A DNA stretch of 64,000 nucleotides from Cunninghamia lanceolata (GCA_027924645.1 BSBN01000860.1:3906001-3970000); one strand, 5' to 3'; positions 9,628 to 21,545 are shown, numbered from the stretch's first letter. Program-made: numbers and translations. The notes: a model not told the origin generated them from the sequence alone.

Positions 9628-10800
9628 ATGAAGCGGGATATTGCTGATTTTGTGTCGAGATGTTTTGAGTGTTAGAGGGTGAAGGCGAAACACCGGCACC
9701 CTGCAGGTCTTTTGCAGCCTCATTTGATTCTCGAGTGGAAGTGGGATATCATTTTGATAGACTTCATTTTTGGTTTGCCAATGTCCTCTCGACGTCACGA
9801 TGCTATTATGGTCACTGTGGATAGGTTGACGAAGGTAGCTCACTTTTCTCCTGTCCGTGCTTCTTACAATGCCTCTACGGTGGCTAGAGTGTTCATGGAG
9901 GACATTGTCAGACTTCATGGGATTCCTCGTAAGATCATCTTTGACAGGGATCCAGTGTTTACTTCCACCCTGTGGACTTCCTTATAGCATGCCTTGGGGA
10001 CACGGCTGAACTTTAGTTCAGCTTATCATCCTGAGACTGATGGTCAGACTAAGAGGGTTAATCAGGTTCTCAAGGATATGTTGAGGATGTATGTTATGGA
10101 TCAGTAGAGTCATTGGGAGGACTACCTTTACCTAGTAGAGTTTGTCTATAATAATGGTTATCATAGTTCTATTGGCATGTCTCCCTTTCAGGCCTTGTAT
10201 GGTCGTCCTTGTAGGACCCCTTTGAGTTGGGATCATTTGGAGGATAGATTTCTTCTGGGTCCGGATATGCTTAGAGATATGGAGCAGCAGGTTGAGAGGA
10301 TTAGAGAGCATTTGGTGGCAGCTCAGGATAGGCAGAAGAAGTATGCACATGCTCATAGGATCGATCGTCAGTTCTCTGTTGGGGATCGAGTGTTCTTGCA
10401 TGTGTGACCGCGAAAGAGTCCAATCTGCTATGGAAAGGGCTCTAAGCTAGCACCGCGCTTTGTTGGACCTTTTGAGGTGTTGGAGAGGATCGGTCCAGTT
10501 GCTTATTGTCTTGCTTTACCACCTAGCCTTTCACGCATCCATGATGTGTTTCATGTTTCTGTACTTAGACCTTACTATCCGAATATTGCTCATGTTCTTG
10601 ATTGGACTGCTCTATAGGTAGAGGACGGGCAGCTGGCTTTGGAGCCTGTAGGCATTCTTTAGCACAGGAGACTCGCTCTCAGGGGCAGAGACATGGAGCA
10701 GGTCATGATCCAGTGGGATCCTAATGATGAGACCTCCGCTACCTGGGAGGATGCTACCAGGATGAGGGAATTATATCCTCACTTATTTGCAGGCTTCTAG
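9628..10800 (+). pseudogene. Gypsy integrase with chromodomain-like tail
   Basis: Starts at MKRDIADFVSRCFEC, the second half of the zinc-binding HHCC domain, because RT, RNase H and the HH half are deleted. The core has LIDFIFGLP (Asp), IIFDRDPVF (Asp) and HPETDGQTKRVNQ, where the catalytic Glu is replaced by Lys. It continues with the [21 protein letters not shown] linker and a C-terminal chromodomain-like segment (WDPNDETSATWEDATRM). Stops occur near 9675, 9985, 10,105, 10,405 and later. This was a targeting integrase that is now inactive. Confidence 0.85.
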
Positions 10801-10816
10801 GAGTAAGCCTAGTTAT

Positions 10817-10828
10817 AGGGGGGGAGGA
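10817..10828 (+). promoter_or_regulatory. Polypurine tract of the gypsy element
   Basis: AGGGGGGGAGGA directly precedes the 3' LTR start TGTAATGCCCC. It primes plus-strand DNA synthesis in this class of element. Confidence 0.8.
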
Positions 10829-13800
10829 TGTAATGCCCCTTGCTTTTTGCTTGTGATAGATGTTATTTTCATATTTCCTATGATAGTTCTGGTATAGATG
10901 ATAGTCTTATATTGCATGTTTACAGTTTCGAGATATTTGGACTAGTATGTTATGGTTTATGCTCTCCTTGATCATGATGGACATATTTGATGATTATAGA
11001 TTTATGTTGCTCTGAGTTAATGTGTTCTTCGATCATGATTATGATGCATAAATGGTAATGGATGTAGTTATTTAATGATGTGTTTACATGAATGGAACAG
11101 TGCCGCATTACTCGTGTCCGAGTACCCTGCCACACTGCAACTTCCTTTCATTGTGTCTGTGACTACATGTTTATATATGTATATATGTACAGCCTTGTTG
11201 TTGGTTGCAGGATGCAGGTACCAGGAATCGACTCCACCTGAACTACCAGGTCTGAGCATGCCCTAGCCAATGGAGTTGTTGATTGGAGTTAGCATAAGGT
11301 TCCCTATTTAGTCAACATCCTCAAAGAGGATGAGTTTCTAGTGTTGTATCCTGTTGTCACCGTCAGTTGGACTGGTTGTCGTTATCTTGTTGTCATGTCC
11401 TGTGGCTTCACATGGGGTCAAGTATCATCCATTAAGTTGGGTTTATCCAATCTACGTGTTGATTTAAACCTAGTTAGTACTTTATTATAAATAAGGTTAA
11501 AATTAAGCTAATGTGAAATAAACACTTGCTAGGGAAAGTATGTGTTGTTATTAATTATAAATGTTTTAATTGTTTGATAATTGGTAAATTAACATGAATT
11601 AGTAAATAAATAAATTAGATAAATGGTTAAATGAAATAATAAGTCACAAGTTGTAAGTGGATTAAATTAAAAAGAAAATAAAATACATAAGTAAGATGAT
11701 TAAACAATTACAATCTTGATAAAATGAATTGATAGTGATAAAGATAATATTCTAAAGTTTAATAAATGGGGTTGTCGTCTAGTATCATGTAATCAGTATT
11801 TTGGGGATGTGCAAATTTAATGTTAGGTGCTGTCAATTTAAAATTGGAGGTTTGGGAATCCCTAGGTATAGTGTATTTTTGAATCCCACGAGAGAGTGGG
11901 TTATTGGAAGAAGAGAGGAATGTTTCTGCATTTACTCGAGGAAGTTCAACCTATGTTTTGAGAAAGTGGGTTGTCGGGTTGAGAGGATGTCTCCTGCATT
12001 TATCCGAGGAGATAGAGTCCTGGTTGAGCAAAGGAAAAAGAATACTAGAAGAGAAGGGAAGGGGATTGGCATTTGGAGAGAAAAGAAGACTGGTAAAAGC
12101 TTAAAAACTTCAGGTATGCACTGTATATGTTTTATGCCTATTTCATATGAAATTTTAATAGAATCAGGTTAATTGTGTTTTCCTCCATTGATGAGATTTA
12201 TTCAGGATTTGGTATTTAAATTATTTAAAGACAGACTTGAAATTACTCGTGACCTCTATTCTATCTCTAGTTTTAAGACTTGTCACAATCTTCCATGTGC
12301 TTCAGATACAATTGAATGTCTCGAATCTGACATGCCCTTATACCCCTATTTGTATTCTTAAATGCTGAATTAAATTCTTTTGTGAAATTGAGTTTGCACC
12401 CCTTCTGTGGGAAATCACTTGTTGTGTTTTGTGATTCTTTACCTAACATTTAGTCGAACAAAACAAATTGCACCCTTTGGATTTGTCCTGTGCATCTAAT
12501 AGGGCACATAGACTAGTACTTATATAGAGCTCTGCTTTATCTTTGTTGATTTCTATCTCAGAACACTGGTGTAGTACTCATGTCGCCCTTGGATATATAT
12601 AATATAGGTATGCAGATATATATAAACTCATATCAATTGCAATTGCTTTAAATTCCTTGAGCCCTAACAATAAATCCACTCTGCGTAATCTTGCATCCAC
12701 GTTTTTGATCATATGTCTACCTTAGAATCGATGTTATTAAGGAAGAACGTCCTGCTTTACTGAGTCCTATAGCTATCTACATCTATGGGTCCTTTATTAC
12801 CTTTTTGAGGCGTTATGCCCAGCAGCAACCCTATCAATTTTCCCCTTGTAGATGACTGAATCTTCCTGGCTATCCCTCTATTCATTCCATGGCCGAACCT
12901 CTGCTATTTTCACTTGATTCATATTATCTCAGTAAGCATAAATTGTGTAACATTTTAGAAGATTGCTTTGTGATAAGCCAAATAAATAATGTGTGGTTTA
13001 AATAGGAATGTGAGTCAACTTCTGTTTGCAATTGATCTTTATTTCCCAGTTTCTATGCCCTCTGTCTCTGGCGGACTGCGTCATCTGGTGTGGATGTAGA
13101 GTTATGGCAGAACCCTTGCTATTTGTGCTGCCACTTCTTTCTTAGTATGCTTTGTTGGTTTCCAGTATTCTATGCCTTTTCTTTTGGTGAGGATCGTGGG
13201 TTTAAGTTGCCTTTTGGAAAGTCGTGGGCTCAGCGAGAGGTTTGTAGTAGTGGTCATCTGTAGCAAATGTGTTTTGATCAGAAACTGTGGGTGGAGTCAT
13301 CTTCTGACAGTGGTGGCCTTGTTAACTTGAATGGTCGTTGGCAACAAATGTCTCTAATCTATTTCTATGTTAGACTGCGAGCTTCGTAGGTGTCGTAGAA
13401 ATGGTATGCATTGTGTCTTTGTTTCCCTGTAGTTGTCTGGGCTGACGAAATAGTCAGTGAAGTTGACGACCTCAATGTGGGGTTAAGTCATGGCTTATGT
13501 TCTTAAAGCCTCAGTGTATACTTCCTTGCCACAGTAGACTGTTGTCATTTTGGCACTACGTATGATCAGTGTTCAGCGCACTCATTGTTAGGAAGTGTTG
13601 GGTAAACGGTGCTGCCTGTGTGGTGGTCGCCTTGGCCGATAGTCAACTTGTAGCTTATGCATTTCCTTGGTGGTAGTCATTAACTTGAGGTTGTCGTGAG
13701 TTAGACGTTCTTCTGTAGCCAGGTCTGTGCGTCTCTCATTGTGCCCTTCCATCGCCGATGAAGTTGTAGTCAGTCGAAACCTGCAGCCAAGAGCAAGCTT

Positions 13801-14367
13801 TGGAAGTCGCTTCCATTATGTCATTGTAGTCATGAGGTGGTTAAGGAGAGTTGTCGTTTGGTAAGTGTGTTTTGAGAGTTTGTAGTCGTTCTGAGCTTTG
13901 GTTGTCGAGGGTATTTAGGTGGCCGACAGCCGTTTAGCAAATAAATATATTTGAGACTTTTGTGTTAGAATGCTTAGATGGTAGATAGTGGTATACCTAT
14001 TAACTCTTGCGAATAGGAAGACATCTTCCCTTATAGAATCTGTTTCGTGGCAATAATAGATGCGATCCTTGTGTATCGGTAAGTACCCACGTTTTGCGCT
14101 TCATCTTATAAGCGGTTATTGTCTGGACATCCGTTCTTTTGCCTTATAGAATCATCCTGAGTTCATTCATTATCCTTATTAACTTCATGTCGTATTCGTA
14201 TGATCAGTCTCAAGAGAATTATATCTATTCCTTTATATTTTCACTTATAATATTGAGGAATACGTATTTGATATGATTATTTATAATAGACTTGTTAATA
14301 GAGTGTAACATTAATTATTTAATGACTTTGGATGAAAAATATTGGTTATCAAATGATCTATGGAATT

Positions 14368-14398
<31 letters not shown>

Positions 14399-16746
14399 TA
14401 TTATTATTATTATTATATGGGTCACGTGATTTATTTAAATCAAGCTATCGAAATTGATATAATCAAATTATTGGGTTTGTTAAATTTAGAATGTAAATGG
14501 AACATGATATGGAAAGACTATATATCAGATTGGAATAAATGAATATTCGATATGTTGAATAGTAGAGTGGATAAATGAAATTTAGTGTTGTATTAAAATC
14601 TATCACCTTCTCTTTATAAATGACTTGTAGTATTAGATCCCGTTCTTTTGTAAACGTACTTGATTTCTCATGAACGTTGTGATAGACCAATGATATTTAA
14701 TCTATATGTATTTGTAATTGTTGTTTATGTAGAAGTGATTAAAATTGTCTCTTTCTTTAAATAGGTTATTACGAGATTTAGGGTTGTTATGGTTATAAAT
14801 TAAACATGAACCCTTAAGTTTATCCGTAAGAATTGAATTTAAATCACATTATCATTATTTAATTAATTGATTTATAGCACTAACAATAGTGGTTTACTTT
14901 AGTGAGGTTAATGATATTGGTATCTTGTAAATCAATTAAATAATTATTTTAATAAATATTTACATATAGTTCACTTTATTGTAATTATAGATTTATTCCT
15001 TAATAAGAATACAATCAAATGACAAGCTATATTTTAATGATTAATATACTATTGTAATATCTTAGTCAATTGCAATCTTCCATAGTGGATTAGCTGTAAA
15101 GAAGGCATAATTTGATTATGAGTGTAATTGATTGCTCCTAATATGTTAATTCAATTTGTGGGTCATAACCCCATTCATATAGTCTTTTGATTTTGTATCT
15201 ACCCGTGTGGCTAGAGTTCCAGAGGCTTAGATTGGGATGTCTCGATTCCATGTATTGTGTTGATAGATGTCTTGAGATCATGATGTTCTAAGAAGTATGT
15301 CGTCTCTATTTATGTATGGACTAAAAGACAAGGTGAATGATAAATGCACTTCATTGTGGGTGTATTGTTACCCAATTGGTTGTATTTGTCTTGTATCCAG
15401 TTTTGTGGTGAGTTATGGAACAGGGAGACATGGAAATCATAGAGTTGTAATGAATATGTGTTGTTATGGGCAATGGTTTAGGAGTCCTGCCCTCATGATC
15501 ATGTCTTGGGGAGGGGGTTAATGCCTTGCATTGTTATATATACATGTTGATATAAGGATAGTTGTTATGCAAGATGGTTAGTGCCTTGCATGGTTCCTAT
15601 ACCCTCATTGTCGTGATGATGTTGTTTTACTTGTTGAGTAGGGTCTTCTAGTTGTAGGTAGGGGAGTGGCTTCCAATGTGGGGCCGGTGCCAAGTGGCTA
15701 GCCAGGGTAACCCATTGGGAGTTGGTAATTAAGTGATAACCTAATAATACATCCAGGGGTTGGGTAGTTTCCACACTAACAAGATAATAAGAATTCTTCA
15801 CTCATGCCTGTAGTGCTAGTTCAGAGTAAGGATGAGGGGAGAAGGCCGGTGGCAAATCAACTTCCTTGTCCTCACGAAAGGAAGGATGATTCCGCATGCG
15901 TCACCCTATGGGGCCGATGTCTAGAGAGAGACTGCCAGGGTAACCATAGATGGGGGCCAGTGTCTAGAGAGAGACTGCCTGGGTAACCCATGTTAGGACC
16001 ATTCGATGACACTCTCTCTACTGCAGCCTAGCTTTCCCTAGTTGTACTCTCCCCGTTTGTTAAGTGGTTGCCTCTGGAAGTACTGTTGTGATGTTTGTGA
16101 TATTGACTTATGATGCTGGAGTCATGTGATGTCTTATAGCCCACTATTTACCTGACCGTATGTTGTTGTGGGGACCTTATGTTAACTCCTAGCTCGGGGG
16201 GTGGACCTCAGGGTTCCACATGGTCGGGTGGAAGAGCTTTATCCATTGGTTTTTCTTTCCCTTGCCATTGTTCATGAGCGAGGAGGATTTATCTTGTGTA
16301 TCAGACATCAGATCTTTTACTTGATTATGAAGATAGCTATTATGCTCATGTACTAGCATGTGTATCAGTTGATTCATAATGTATGTATTCAGATGTAATC
16401 CAAACTACATGATGATGTACTCATATGTATAGACTTTTGAACATGTACATGTAATCTTGATCAAGTTGATTATCTAAATATGGCATGAATGGAGATGTAT
16501 ATGTATAATCATTAGTGCAATAGATGTAGAATGAACTGCTGATGTTAGTTAACAATGTATGTTGGAATTATGTTGATTAATTTGTCAAGTAATGCAACCA
16601 TGGAACCTTAGAAGACAAGTTGTTAAGATTATGATGTGTATTGATTTGTTCAACATTACCCTGTTATTTTATACAAAAAAAAATTTAGTCTGCTTTGCAT
16701 AGCATAGATGTGTTGTCCTCTAAGGTTTTCATTGTGAGGCATTACA
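10829..16746 (+). repeat. 3' LTR of the gypsy element (5.9 kb)
   Basis: Bounded by TGTAATGCCCC and GGCATTACA. Its last 2.24 kb equal the 5' LTR remnant. The first 3.7 kb (10,829-14,505) occur only once in the window. They contain no protein-coding stretch I can support, an AT-rich part (11,460-11,760) and an ATT microsatellite. A nested insertion in this part cannot be excluded, but no internal LTR pair or inverted repeat is visible. Confidence 0.75.
14365..14416. repeat. (ATT)n microsatellite
   Basis: About 17 ATT units with one ATTACT interruption. The tyrosine run translated from it is an artefact. Confidence 0.95.
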
Positions 16747-17391
16747 CACATCCTCCTGCAACTACATTATTGAAGCTTCCAACACCACACTAGGGGATCA
16801 ATGTCTATACTTGCCTAACACATGCTTAGGCTCTCTAGAAAACATCTCACCTTCCTTGGCATCCCTATTACCCTCAACCTAAACAAGTAGCTCCATTAAG
16901 AACTCCTTAATTTCTACATTTTCCACCAAACCTTTTCAAATTTCTCCTTAAACTTTGCTAGAATCATAGCTCATGTTCTAAAATGACCATTATTAGTAAA
17001 ACCCTCTTCACCTAAAATAGCCTTCACAAGCCACAAAAGAATCACCTCATCACAATTAAAAATCTAGTTAAGATAATGGTTTGAGACCGAGCCTCACCTT
17101 AAAAGTCCCACGTGACAACTAGCCCTTCACCATGGATAAATGTAAAATATAACAAACTAACAACCAAAGCCTTGTGCCTACCAGCCAAGCCAATCCATAA
17201 AATCTAGCCACACATATCAAAATTACACTACAATAAGCACCTATACATAGCATGACACCACCAAACATTATTACCTATCACCTTTCATATCTCCTATTGA
17301 ATGTACTACATCATGCAAGCTACCTTCTCCCTTAATAACATCCTTCAATTCATAAGGCATACCCATTCATTCATAATAACATTAAACCACA
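16747..17391. other. No gene seen
   Basis: Sequence between the gypsy LTR and the RNase H remnant. The minus strand can be read as short protein-like pieces full of stops, which may be more of the same decayed retroelement. Nothing firm. Confidence 0.4.
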
Positions 17392-17935
17392 TTAAATAAC
17401 CTCCTTGGTTAGCCTATCCAAATCTATGATAGTGGCTAAATTATCACAATTCTTAATCTCCTTGTTTTCTAACAAGGTAAAATCCTCTTGAATGGCTCCT
17501 TGATTGGCCATAAAATCAGCCTCTTTCTTTTGCAATATATAGCAATGAGATATTTGGAAAGAATGAGATTTTGATTGTGACAATAACACTAATTCTAAGA
17601 TCAATCTCAATTTCCAATTTGTTTTGCAATCTATAGTAATGAAATGTTTGGAAAGAACAAATTTTGATTGCAACAATAACACTTGTTCTACTTGATCGAT
17701 CTCAATTTCCAATTTGAACACTAACCATTTTTAACCACATTAATGACAACTTGAGAGACATCTTCTACTTCACCTTCCTATATTCTACTCCACAAGTTAC
17801 TTTCAAAGCAAAAAGTAACACTTCCTATTCTGCATACTTATAGGTTTTCACCCAGAAAGATAGACCCACCAAACATAAAATCACATTTATTGCTACATAA
17901 CACATACCCAACTCTTAACCAATCAAAATTAAGTT
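17392..17935 (-). pseudogene. RNase H-domain remnant of a retroelement
   Basis: Minus-strand pieces read VSQVVINVVKNG, NWKLRLILE, SHSFQISHCYILQKK and EADFMANQGA. This pattern is typical of the C-terminal half of the RNase H domain at the end of plant non-LTR elements (conserved D in the second strand, then HxxR/K..N..AD..AN). A 109-codon open stretch (17,721-17,392) holds most of it, and a roughly 105 bp internal duplication repeats part of it. The RT part is not visible. Confidence 0.5.
17528..17718. repeat. Tandem duplication of about 105 bp
   Basis: TTTTGCAATNTATAG, GAAATNTTTGGAAAGAA, GATTTTGATTG, CAATAACAC and GATCTCAATTTCCAATTTG occur twice in order (from 17,528 and from 17,622). It lies in the RNase H remnant. 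Confidence 0.75.
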
Positions 17936-18310
17936 TCACCTCCTCTACATGTAGTAAATTTGATGTAAAGCAACCATTGATTATATGAAATTTAAATAAC
18001 ATTAAATCAAGGCACCTTTCATTTAAAAGAACTTAATAACATAAAAATAATTGTTCCTTTTGTAAACATACTTAAATATATTTGCTTTTCCATACTTAAA
18101 TATATTTTCTTTTCCATACATCCACCTTTACCAACTTAAAGAGAGTAAATAGTATGATTGAAAAATGATTGAAATACATGTACCTATTTGTTAAGTTTGA
18201 GAGGTCCCTACATGATAAGGATCCAAAAAAAGAGCTTCCCTTAGCTTTGAGAAATATTTATTCTGTACTGACAAGGCCAACCACGTGAAGGTGGAAGCTC
18301 AGTGGCCTCA

Positions 18311-18900
18311 CCTAAGACCTAAGACCTAGAACACAATTAAGACCTAGAAGACACCTTTAAGACACTTTTAAGACATACACTAAGACACCTAAGACCTTTA
18401 AGACACTTAGAAGACATACCTACTTGACACGTTTAAGACACCTAGACACCTTTAAGTCTTAAACACTTAAGAAACCTAAGACCTATACTTGACACCATAG
18501 TACACCTCTAAAACACCTAAGAATTAAGACATATCTAGAAGACACCTAAGGAACTTAAGACATACAGTACCAAGACACCTAAGACCTTTAAGGCACTTAC
18601 TTGAATGTATATCTACTCAAGACACATTTAAGACACCTAGACACCTAAGACACCTAAAACACCTAAGAAAGGTCTAAGATGCCTAATCTACCTTAAAGAC
18701 ACTTAAGACATATATCTAAGACATGTAAGACCTTTAAGATAGGTCTAGAATCTACATATTTAAGACACATTTAAGACACCTAGACACCCAAGACCTAAAA
18801 CACCTACGAAACTATAAGACCTTTAAGACACCTCTAAACACCTAAGAAACTGTAAGACCTTTAAGACACCTCTAGACACCTAAGACATCTAAGACTAGAT
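18311..18900. repeat. Degenerate short-repeat array (CCTAAGACAC / TTTAAGACAC)
   Basis: About 590 bp of 10-13 bp units around AAGACACCTAAGACCTTT with many single-base variants. It lies 330 bp beyond the C-terminal exon of transposase copy B, as the TTAAGGGG array does for copy A. It may be a subterminal repeat block. No coding. Confidence 0.85.
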
Positions 18901-19226
18901 CTATATATAGTTTAAAATAGAAATCATACCTGCACAACATGAAGTTCAATTTTATTTAACTTGAAATCCTTATAGGCATAGACCTACATAATTACAAAAA
19001 CAAAAATCTATGTAAATAAATTTATAGCTCGTTTGTAGCTTGATCACGTTTGATTATAATAAAATTTGAACTAAGAACCATTGAAATTAAAATTTGAAAG
19101 GAAAGAACTATCAAGAATCACATGTACATCTTTTAAAATAAATCAATAATCAATAGATAATTCAAGTGTGCATGTATACCTTCATACCATGTATTGATTG
19201 GTTCAACTCGCTCTTCAATAATGTAG

Positions 19227-19615
19227 TTAGAGCTCTTGGTACATATAATTTGGATCTTCTCTATCTTTTATTATCTCTAAAATCTTTTCGTGATCTTCAA
19301 TGGACAACCTCCACTTTTGTTGGTCACATCCTCTTTTTTGTAAAGTTTCCAAACTTAATCTTGTTGCTATAACTAAGTGATTGTACTGTAGAACCTTTTG
19401 TCCTGGCATATAATCAATAAATATAATACCATTTTTATCTATCTTTACTTGTTGATAATAGGTGCCTTCAACAACAACTGATCCAATGGGATATGATTGT
19501 CCATCACTATCTGTCATTGGTTCTAACAATTTTGATTTTGTTTGTGTGCATCTTAGTTGATAGTAATCTACACCTTATGTATTGTCAGGATCTGCAACCA
19601 CAACAAAAATATCTC
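19227..19615 (-). pseudogene. Transposase copy B, C-terminal domain exon
   Basis: From the acceptor TATAG|GAGAT at 19,616-19,617. It reads GDIFVVVADPDN, one TAA, GVDYYQLRC, then YPIGSVVVEGTYYQQ and QYNHLVIATRLSL to the stop at 19,227. It aligns along its length with 1457-1072 of copy A. Confidence 0.65.
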
Positions 19616-19728
19616 CTATACATGTGCCACAAGTAAACATGTTTGTACATTTGAGTTGAACAAAGTAAATCAAATGTTTAAAACTTTATTACAATCTATG
19701 TAATATAAATCAATTCTGTACAACTTAC
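19616..19728 (-). other. Phase-1 intron of transposase copy B
   Basis: Donor ATAG|GTAAGT, acceptor TATAG|GAG. It is at the same codon and phase as intron 1458-1594 in copy A. Confidence 0.7.
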
Positions 19729-20037
19729 CTATAACAACTAAATTTGATACACGTTCGTAATCAGCTGAATATATAGGATCATATACATCTACAATGTCAC
19801 TATCTTCAAAGGGAGGCATTGATACTATTTGTTTTATTTCCCATTGTGAAACATATCCATCCCTTACATTTAGACATTGTAGAATATTTGCATTGTTCTC
19901 AATGCAATCAACACAGAAACATGATTTTTCTCTCACTTGAATAGTAAGAGGCTTGCTATGTCCTATAGTCAGGACTTGATGCAAACTTCTAACACCATTA
20001 ATTACTTGACAATTATATGGCTTCGACCGATCAATAT
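19729..20037 (-). CDS. Transposase copy B, CFCxxC exon
   Basis: Open between the acceptor CGTGCAG (20,038-20,040) and the donor at 19,728. It reads DIDRSKPYNCQVING, VREKSCFCVDCIENN and SADYERVSNLVVIG. The upstream neighbour (20,161 to about 20,290, ending in YFWEVK) joins through a 123 bp intron. Copy A carries the joined sequence without an intron. Confidence 0.6.
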
Positions 20038-20160
20038 CTGCACGTATGAACAAATTCTTAAGCATAAATCAATTAAAACTAAAATTCAATTAAATCACAT
20101 GTGTAAGTTTAAATTTAATTATTAAAGTTTTCAAATAACATAAATTCAAAATTAACATAC

Positions 20161-21545
20161 CTTTAACTTCCCAAAAATAGCATTTGTTGTATATTGAGTC
20201 ACGGGCACAAAAATGGCTTTTGCACCATTCAACAATTTGATTTGCATTTTGTATGGTGTTACTTGCAATTTCATGTTGGTGAAGTGCCTAGGTAAGAGGT
20301 AAGAATTTAAAAATCATTGTAGATCAATTACATAAATCATTGTAGACTTGTATTCAACAATTTTAAATTTTGTAAATTCCGTATCTAGTACATTACCTAC
20401 AAGTTCATATTGGCGAAGTGCACGCTTTACACATGCTCCTGCTCCATCATGCTTTCCTTTTCCATGTCCACTCTCAAAAAAAATCCACAAAAACTTTATG
20501 CTAGATTTAGCATGTTGTTGCGTTAACCAATTAAATGTTTTTGTAGACTTAAATTGTCTAATATAAATAGTTATATATAAACAACGATTTGAAAGCCAAA
20601 AATTAGTTTAAAATTCAAGTCTTAAAATTTTTTATAAATTTTTAAATTAAAAATTAAAAAATAAAAAATAATAATAAGATCAACACTTACCAGCACATCC
20701 ATCAGACCAAATCTAGTGTTGTGATGCATTAATGCCATGTTCTCTCAAATCTTCAAAAAATATTTGAAAGCAATGTGCTACATAGCTTCTATCATGACCC
20801 GTATCATCACTGATATAAAAGTGAACCTTCTTGATGATAATTCAATCATCTTCGGTACTTTCTACCTCATCTACAAATAACTTAGCATGTCTATAGCAAA
20901 CTTGTACAAAGATTGCGACTTGCTCTGAATGATAATATTGACTTTGAATCTTAGTTTAAGGACTAAATATATAATTTTCAAAAAAATCTACAATAGAGAT
21001 AATACAATCTAGTGGAAAATAATCCTTTGAGTCACGAAATTGCTTAGCCTACCATCTTGCGCCATGACAATATTGGATATGTGGGTATACAATGTTACAA
21101 AATTTGTTCATAAACTCGTTGCAGGGCATTTCACTCTCTCTCAAAACAATTTTTTTGGATTCAGCTCCTGACTTCGTTGAGCATTTCTCATATTCAAATC
21201 TCTTCCAAACAACTGACATTGAATGATCAATATTCTCAAATGGTAAAAATTTTGTCAAATTTCCACAATCTACACATATTTCTTATACATTGTACATTGA
21301 ATTCATCTGAATCTTCTGATTTTTCACACAAGATAGACTTCACAAATTGTGTTGTACTTCTAGGGATGGCTACATTTGGATTAACTATTGCCATAAGATT
21401 TTTATGACTGTAGGTGTAGATGAAATTCAACATGATTTTGACAGCAACAAGTTTCACGTACTTTATTTATACGTACAAAACTTGGTCATAAATTCTCAAA
21501 CATCCTTTGAGAAATCTTCACCTATGAAAATTCTTGCTTGAATGC
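20161..21545 (-). pseudogene. Transposase copy B, catalytic region
   Basis: The minus strand reads a Cys-rich piece (CIRNMCRLCGNLTKF), CHGARW, SIVDFFENY (first Asp), SQYYHSEQVAIFVQVCYRHA, FYISDD, IWSDGCAG (second Asp), then an intron of about 130 bp (20,557-20,690), QFKSTKTFNWL, IFFESGHGKGKHDGAG, and ANQIVEWC. Each has its counterpart in copy A. Stops occur in several places and the frame changes near 21,260-21,290. The Glu of copy A's GKGEHDG is Lys here while the Asp is kept. Confidence 0.65.

Larger units (their letters stand above)
5640..16746 (+). mobile_element. Ty3/gypsy retrotransposon, chromovirus-like, defective
   Basis: Order: truncated 5' LTR (5640-7882), primer-binding site, gag and protease (8037-9627), integrase and chromodomain-like tail (9628-10,800), polypurine tract, 3' LTR (10,829-16,746). 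The integrase and tail resemble the plant Tekay/Del chromovirus lineage. Reverse transcriptase and RNase H are missing, and there are many stop codons, so it cannot move by itself. The LTR ends are TGTAATGCC...GGCATTACA. The target duplication cannot be read because the 5' end is lost. The shared 2.24 kb of the two LTRs differs by only a few percent by eye, so the insertion is fairly young. Confidence 0.85.

Noticed and set aside
11801..12361. Plus-strand frames of 123 and 62 codons
   Set aside because: Inside the gypsy 3' LTR, no domain or conserved feature, overlapping another unrelated frame; treated as accidental.
14360..14542. Frame starting with a long tyrosine run
   Set aside because: Translation of the ATT microsatellite.
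18311..18900. CRISPR-like array
   Set aside because: Units are 10-13 bp and run together without unique spacers, in a plant nuclear setting; it is a degenerate minisatellite.
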